From: Phyto melanocephala
Taxonomy: Eukaryota > Arthropoda > Insecta > Diptera > Rhinophoridae
Length of the DNA: 64,000 nt
Direction of reading: 5' to 3'
NCBI GenBank assembly: GCA_941918925.1
Contig: OW799233.1
Location: 146,384,223 to 146,448,222 of the forward strand
Part shown: positions 59,062-64,000 of the stretch, piece after piece
Layout of the letters: each line of letters opens with the position of its first letter
How positions within the stretch are numbered: position 1 is the first letter of the stretch
Translations under genes and position numbers: made by a program
The notes under the pieces: generated by a model
Told to the model about the DNA's origin: nothing
The model's database searches: none
The model's input: the letters and a program-made list of their open reading frames with translations, nothing else

Positions 59062-60022
59062 CTGGAAGTAAATCATTTAAATGAAACAAATACATATTTA
59101 GAAAATGCTTTAATTATTGCTTGCTATCAATAATGAGAGGGATAAGTAAGTACTCTAATTTTTGGCAGTTTTCGTAATCAATAATCATGGAAAAATATTT
59201 TTATAAAAAGCACAAGTTTTAAGTAAAGATGTTGATTATTGAATTCTTATATTTAATCATTTATTTACCTATACTTATGAAACTTAATACAGGATGTAAA
59301 AATTTAAGATATTATTTTAATTTCAATAAAACGAGTTTTTTGTTTTTGAGATATAAAAAATATTTATATTTTAGTTTAAAAAAATAGGTTGCCAATAAAA
59401 ACCAAAAAATTATGGGTGTCAAGTTCAAATTTAAAATCGAATATTAAACAATTCTAGTTCCATAAGTACATGTTTTTTACACACAATTATCTACAATTTA
59501 TTACAGTATAATTTATAAATAATATAATGTTAGTGTAATTGTTAATGTAAAAATATCTTCATTTTGTAAGTTTTATGATCCTAAACAAAAACATAAGCTA
59601 AAAGGTAGTTCCATTTTTAAGCCTCTTGGTGACTTTTAGCCCACCCTGTTTAAAGCGTAGCATTACATCAACCATTGTAGCCCACATTTCTTGAAAATAT
59701 AAAATATAAAAAAAAAATTATTAAAAACAACATTCCGGTAAACCGTGGGTCCGAATGGTATATTATTCTTTCATAACTAGTTTAATTATATTTATATTGC
59801 ATATTATTTAAATTTAATTATTTTCACTCCATAAAATTTTATTATTTATTTATAAATAATGTACTTTATATGGCCTACTTCAGTGATGTCTATAAAATTT
59901 CCAAAAATAATATTCAGGTCTTAATGGAAAATAATCGGTTTTAAAACTATTTCAAAACGATCTTAATAAAAAGTTGTAATCGATTCCAAATTTGCACACC
60001 GATCTTCAAGCATACTAGAATA
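59062..60022. other. Start of the upstream intron; no feature seen
   Basis: This intron of the Sidestep-like gene runs past the window end, because no earlier exon is found up to base 64000. This part is AT-rich and shows no repeat or ORF of note. Confidence 0.5.
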
Positions 60023-60338
60023 AACAAGTAAGAGCGCTATATTCGGCCGTGCCGAAACTTATATTCCCTTCACAACGTGAAGTCATGCAATAATAATTGT
60101 TTTTATCACCATTCATCTCATATGAAATACGTACATACATATATAAAAACATCCCATTGTAAAATTATAAACTTACGTATGTATGTTAAAAAAAAATAAA
60201 AAAAAAATTTAAAAAAAATTTAAAAAAAAATTACAAAAAAAATTTAAAAAAAAATTAAAAAAAAAAAATTAAAAAAAAAAAAAATTAAAAAAAAATTATT
60301 AAAATATATATCTATATATCTATATATATAAAAGTGAA

Positions 60339-60341
<3 letters not shown>

Positions 60342-60372
<31 letters not shown>
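60342..60372 (+). repeat. TG microsatellite
   Basis: About 15 GT units just inside the 5' end of Helitron copy 1; copy 2 has the same at about 61326-61363 with one interruption. Confidence 0.85.
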
Positions 60373-60375
<3 letters not shown>

Positions 60376-60459
60376 GCTATAGACTCTGTAACTGCAAAAC
60401 CGATCGGGCTCAAACTTTGGTAAGTTGTTGTACACATACCGGGGAGTGTTTATGGATGA

Positions 60460-61100
60460 AAAAAAGTGGGCGGGGCCACGCCCATAAAAAATTAGTTATC
60501 AGTTTTAGCTACTTGCACTTGACCGATTTTTCTGAAACTTTGCACACATATCGAGCTGTCATGACTAAATAATTTCGTGATAAGAAAAGTGGGCGGGGCC
60601 ACGCCCCTAAAAAAGTTTTAATTTTGAGGTACTTGCACTGGGCCGATTTTTCTGAAACTTTGCACACATATTAAGCTATCGTGACTTTATAATTTTGTGA
60701 TTAAAAAAGTGGGCGGGGCCACGCCCATAAAAAAAAGGCTAAAATTTTGAGGTACTTGCACCAGACCGATTTTTCTGAAACTTTGCACACATATTGAGCT
60801 GTTATGACTTTACAATTTCGTGATTAGAAAAGTGGGCAGGGCCACGCCCATAAAAAAAAGGTATCATTTTTAGGTACTTGCACTGGACCGATTATTCTGA
60901 AACTTTGCACACATATTGAGCTATTATGACTTTACAATTTCGTGATTAGAAAAGTGGGCAAGGCCACGCCCATAAAAACAATTTTAATTTTGGGATACTT
61001 GCACTGGTCCGATTCTTCTGAAACTTTGCACACATATTGAGCTGTTATGACTTTATAATTTCGTTACTAGAAAAGTGGGAAATGTCACGCCCATAAAAAA
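60460..61100 (+). repeat. Array of ~122-bp units with a GC palindrome
   Basis: The word gtgggcggggccacgccc or a close variant starts at 60466, 60589, 60709, 60832, 60954 and 61075, a spacing of 120-123 bp. Each unit also has 'cttgcac', 'ccgatttttctgaaactttg' and 'cacacatattgagctgt'. The GC word stands out strongly against the AT-rich surroundings. The same array recurs in the second Helitron. Confidence 0.8.
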
Positions 61101-61301
61101 ATTATAATTTTTAGGTTTTTGCACTTGATATTCAATTAAAATTCAGAATGCATTTCGATTCATTAAGGGGCGTAGCAACGCGCGCAGGGTTTGGCTAGCA
61201 ATAAATATAAAACAAACAAAAAATATAAAAATATAAACAAATAAAAAAAAAAAAAAAAATTAAATAAAAATATAAAAAAAATAATAAAAATTAAAATAAT
61301 A

Positions 61302-61332
61302 TCTATATATATAAAAGTGAAACTCTGTGTGT

Positions 61333-61364
<32 letters not shown>

Positions 61365-62186
61365 TAGCTATAGACTCTGAAACTGTAAAACCGATCGGGC
61401 TCAAACTTTGGTAAGTTGTTGTACACATACCGGGGAGTGTTTATGGATGAAAAAAGTGGGCGGGACCACGCCCATAAAAAGTTACTTATCAGTTTTAGCT
61501 ACTTGCACTTGACCGATTTTTCTGAAACTTTGCACACATATCGAGCTGTCATGACTAAATAATTTCGTTATAAGAAAAGTGGGCGGGGCCACGCCCCTAA
61601 AAAAGTTTTAATTTTGAGGTACTTGCACTGGACCGATTTTTCTGCAACTTTGCACACATATTACGCTGTCGTGACTTTATAATTTTGTGATTAAAAAAGT
61701 GGGCGGGGCCACGCCCATAAAAAAAGGGTACAATTTTGAGGTACTTGCACCAAACCGATTTTTCTGAAACTTTGCACACATATTAAGCTGTCATGACTAA
61801 ATAATTTTGTGATTAGAAAAGTGGGCAGTGCCACGCCTATAAAAAAAGGTATCATTTTGAGGTACTTGCACTTGACCGATTATTCTGAAACTTTGCACAC
61901 ATATTGAGCTGTTATGACTTTACAATTTCGTGATTAGAAAAGTGGGCAGGGCCACGCCCATAAAAAAAATTTTAATTTTGAGGTACTTGCACTGGTCCGA
62001 TTCTTCTGAAACTTTGCACACATATTGAGCTGTTATGACTTTACAATTTCGTGACTAGAAAAGTGGGCAATGCCACGCCCATAAAAAAATTATAATTTTT
62101 AAGTTTTTGCACTTGATATTTAATTAAAATTCAGAATGCATTTCGATTCATTAAGGGGCGTAGCAACGTGCGCCGGGTTTGGCTAG
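61302..62186 (+). mobile_element. Non-autonomous Helitron, copy 2 (885 bp)
   Basis: Nearly the same sequence as copy 1: tctatatatataaaagtgaa start, TG run, six ~122-bp units, a degenerate gcgtagcaacgt hairpin, and the end gggtttggctag. It is flanked by A and T, the standard Helitron target. It is separated from copy 1 by about 100 bp of A-rich core, so the two sit head to tail in the same host repeat. Confidence 0.75.
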
Positions 62187-62656
62187 TATTAAATAAAAAA
62201 TAAAAAAAAAAAATATGTATATAAAAAAAATAAAAAATTTTTTTTTGGCTCAGCTAGGATTCGATGCCACGTTTTCTCTAACCAGTATACACGTTTGTAT
62301 GTATGTATGTTGTTGTTGTAATGTTGTTTTTGTGAAAAAAATCGAGGTGGTCGTGGGTTTTTGGTCATATCTCAGTTGTTTATGTACCGATATTTCTGAT
62401 TTTCAATAGCGATCTACTCCCAAATATTTCTGATATTTTAGTACCTCACTGGGGTCCAAGCGATATCAGGGGGCTTCAAAAAGTTGATTTCAACATACAC
62501 ACGGACAGACGGACAAACGGACAGACTGACAATACTTAATCGACTACCCTATTCATAAGCTTTCAGAAAATATATACTTTATGGCTTAGAAAATGAAAAT
62601 TGTTGAAATTTTACACGGAATGATAAACCTTTTTCACTGTCGTGTTAAGGGTATAA

Positions 62657-62893
62657 AAATATAAATATAATAAAACTGTACAACGAAATTTAGCAAACAT
62701 GATCAATCTAAAAACAATTTTGAAAATTATTGACAAAACGACTGTAGAATACAGATCGCATTTTTCTTAGTTTTCAAAAAGGTTAGACATAGGCGTTTTC
62801 ATCGCATTCTTATTTATTTTAAACCAAATTTTTTCCACATTTATCAACGTTCAACTACTTTAGTAGTATAACCTTTGACATCTTAACAGGATA
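62657..62893. other. Non-coding spacer
   Basis: A short AT-rich gap between the family A repeat and the piggyBac relative. Nothing is recognised. Confidence 0.4.
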
Positions 62894-62913
62894 TTAACCC
62901 TAGTCTTACTAAA

Positions 62914-63689
62914 ATGTATCTGTGAGACACATTTGGATGTTTCATTAAATTTAACTACAGAAATATATAACATATTGCAACCAACCCTCATGACTTTTAT
63001 TTGACTTATGTTTTATATAATTAAATAAAAAAATTTTAGGTATTGCCTTCTTAAATCTTTTATATGCCAAACCATAAAAATGTAGCAGTAAACACTGGCA
63101 TGTGTCTTAGAGGCACATATACGCATATATGAATGTTTTTGTTTACATATTTTTGGATATCTATCGTTTTTTTACCAAATGGAAGAAAAGAAGTGGAAAA
63201 TAATTTGTTTGGTTTTACTGAAAACATGACTTAAGTGTCCTACGCCCCAAAACAAAAGCAAGTTCTTTTACGTTTATCCATGCATTACGCCATTCACTGC
63301 GACTTGCAAAATAAAAACAAATCAGAGATAAACCTGCATTATAATCAACTAAAGGAGCAGTTGACACTCTGGATCAACTAACACATAGTTTTACTTGTCG
63401 CAGAAAATCTAACAGATGCAACGACCTACCGTTCAACTAATGGAAGAAGTCTTTCAAGATGTAATTGCATCTACTAATACCCAGAGTGAAACAACTAATC
63501 GCAAGAGGTGCTATTTAAGCAATCCCAAAATAAGCCGTATTGTTAAGCAATGCTGCCAAAAATGTAATCGTAATGTCTGCAGTGAACATGCTGTGAAAGT
63601 TTTTTTATCTAAAGAATGTAATTAATAAAAAATCAAAAAAGTTAAATAATTTTTCCTTAAGTTTTTTTATATGTGTCTTAGAGACACAT
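62914..63689 (+). repeat. Three 19-bp quasi-palindromes of the piggyBac element
   Basis: atgtatctgtgagacacat at 62914-62932, atgtgtcttagaggcacat at 63100-63118 and atgtgtcttagagacacat at 63671-63689. Each is close to its own reverse complement. Two are sub-terminal and one is internal. They are likely transposase-binding sites by analogy with the 19-bp internal repeats of piggyBac; this is inference. Confidence 0.7.
63235..63625 (+). pseudogene. piggyBac-like transposase, C-terminal part
   Basis: Pieces in order, in three frames: VSYAPKQKQVLLRLSMHYAI, NKNKSEINLHYNQL, KGAVDTLDQLTHSFTCRRKS and then LMEEVFQDVIASTNTQ. The last is RKRCYLSNP..., KQCCQKCNRNVCSEHAVKV and KECN with a stop. The GAVDTLDQ block holds the last conserved aspartate of the piggyBac catalytic core. 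The Cys/His-rich end is the zinc-binding tail that contacts the terminal repeats. Two frame changes and the missing N-terminal two thirds make it inactive. The C-terminal 69-codon frame (63416-63625) is still open. Confidence 0.82.
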
Positions 63690-63730
63690 GTTAGTAAGGT
63701 TTGTTTTTATGTCAGTATGATTAGGATTAA

Positions 63731-64000
63731 ATAAAATCACTATGTGAACACTTTCCAAATAGCATGGAGTATTTTCTGTGAAAACCGATTTGTGAATATC
63801 TGTTGTTCCAAAGTTACTTAAGTTTATTAATTATACGTGAATACCTTGAATAGATAGATAGTGTCTAAATTTATTTCAAAAATCTTATTTCAATTTTATA
63901 ATATATCAGTGAGTTATGCTAACAATATTTTGGTTAGTACAAATCTTATGTTTAGCTTAAGAGGGATGTTAGTTAGCAAAATTGCCTCGTCTAAAAAAAA
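63731..64000. other. Non-coding DNA to the window end
   Basis: AT-rich, no ORF or repeat recognised. The upstream exons of the Sidestep-like gene should lie further on. Confidence 0.4.

Larger units (their letters stand above)
60319..61198 (+). mobile_element. Non-autonomous Helitron, copy 1 (880 bp)
   Basis: It begins tctatatatataaaagtgaa and ends with a small hairpin gcgtagcaacgc (61170-61181), then gcgcagggtttggctag. A 5' TC, a 3' CTAG and a hairpin shortly before the end are the Helitron marks. There is no Rep or helicase inside. Instead a TG microsatellite is followed by six units of about 122 bp. It is preceded by A; the base after is C, not the usual T. The exact 5' TC is ambiguous because tctata is repeated. 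Confidence 0.72.
60023..62656 (+). mobile_element. Repeat family A, copy 3, invaded by two Helitrons
   Basis: It starts aacaagtaagagcgctatat with the palindrome ttcggccgtgccgaa, then 'ttcccttcacaacgtg'. After a poly-A-like core at 60185-60310 come two Helitron-like inserts. The element resumes at about 62230 with ttggctcagctaggattcga, a tatg microsatellite, cacacggacagacggacaaa and an end 'aagggtata' at about 62656. The family-A parts alone add up to about 0.8 kb, as in copy 1. Confidence 0.7.
62898..63726 (+). mobile_element. Short piggyBac-like element with TTAA target sites
   Basis: It is flanked by TTAA at 62894-62897 and 63727-63730. The left end reads ccctagtcttactaaaatgt. The right end in reverse complement starts tcctaatcatactgacat and about 27 bp in has ccttactaacatgtgtctc, matching the left block. 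Different spacing of the inner repeat at the two ends also occurs in piggyBac itself. Inside is only the C-terminal part of the transposase. At 829 bp it is about a third of a full element. Confidence 0.82.

Noticed and set aside
61597..61779. 60-codon minus-strand ORF in the Helitron array
   Set aside because: Chance frame across two 122-bp repeat units.
60460..62090. Regularly spaced repeats that at first sight recall a CRISPR array
   Set aside because: The whole 122-bp unit is repeated, with no unique spacers, no cas genes, and a eukaryotic setting with Helitron ends around it.

Overview
The window looks like a piece of a fly chromosome, probably a higher dipteran and perhaps a calyptrate. 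It is very AT-rich, has long introns with GT/AG splice sites, and is crowded with decayed insect transposons (mariner, piggyBac, Helitron, non-LTR and many short inverted-repeat elements). The species cannot be named from the sequence alone. I saw no operons, tRNA, rRNA or CRISPR.

One host protein-coding gene can be supported. It runs on the minus strand from 59061 down to 29694. Seven exons carry the 3' half of a Sidestep-family cell-surface receptor: the end of the last Ig domain, one fibronectin-III domain, one transmembrane helix and a long cytoplasmic tail ending in Ser-Cys-Ile. All six junctions have GT/AG sites with matching phase. The exons add up to 1407 nt (468 codons plus stop) with no internal stop. 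The signal peptide and earlier Ig exons must lie beyond base 64000. The introns are 149, 4106, 11320, 3100, 6167 and 3119 bp and hold most of the repeats in 30-59 kb.

Region by region. 1-29.6 kb has no recognisable host gene. It holds worn copies of an old repeat family, several inverted-repeat elements (2921-3526, 11033-11772, 16071-16493, 23203-23914, 28681-28857, 29044-29413), mariner pieces (3946-4191, 20652-21095), a piggyBac N-terminal piece (12764-13290), an RTE-like LINE end (15547-15948) and a Helitron helicase end (19033-19593). 29.7-59.1 kb is the Sidestep-like gene. Its introns carry two LINE fragments (34610-35600, 41200-42345), a 2.1-kb repeat with a nested mariner (35829-37976), two copies of a 0.8-kb A-rich-core element, three more mariner pieces, a 1.1-kb inverted-repeat element containing a LINE end (50207-51303) and a three-unit tandem array (54938-56355). 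59.1-64 kb lies in the upstream intron or 5' flank. It holds a third A-rich-core element invaded twice by Helitrons (60023-62656) and a short piggyBac relative with TTAA on both sides (62898-63726).

Every transposase or reverse transcriptase seen is broken, so all of the mobile elements look non-autonomous or dead. I did not find a clearly new biological system. The most interesting items are the Helitron pair with GC-palindrome arrays, the short piggyBac with three 19-bp quasi-palindromes, a leader palindrome shared by several repeat families, and a 92-nt near-perfect hairpin.
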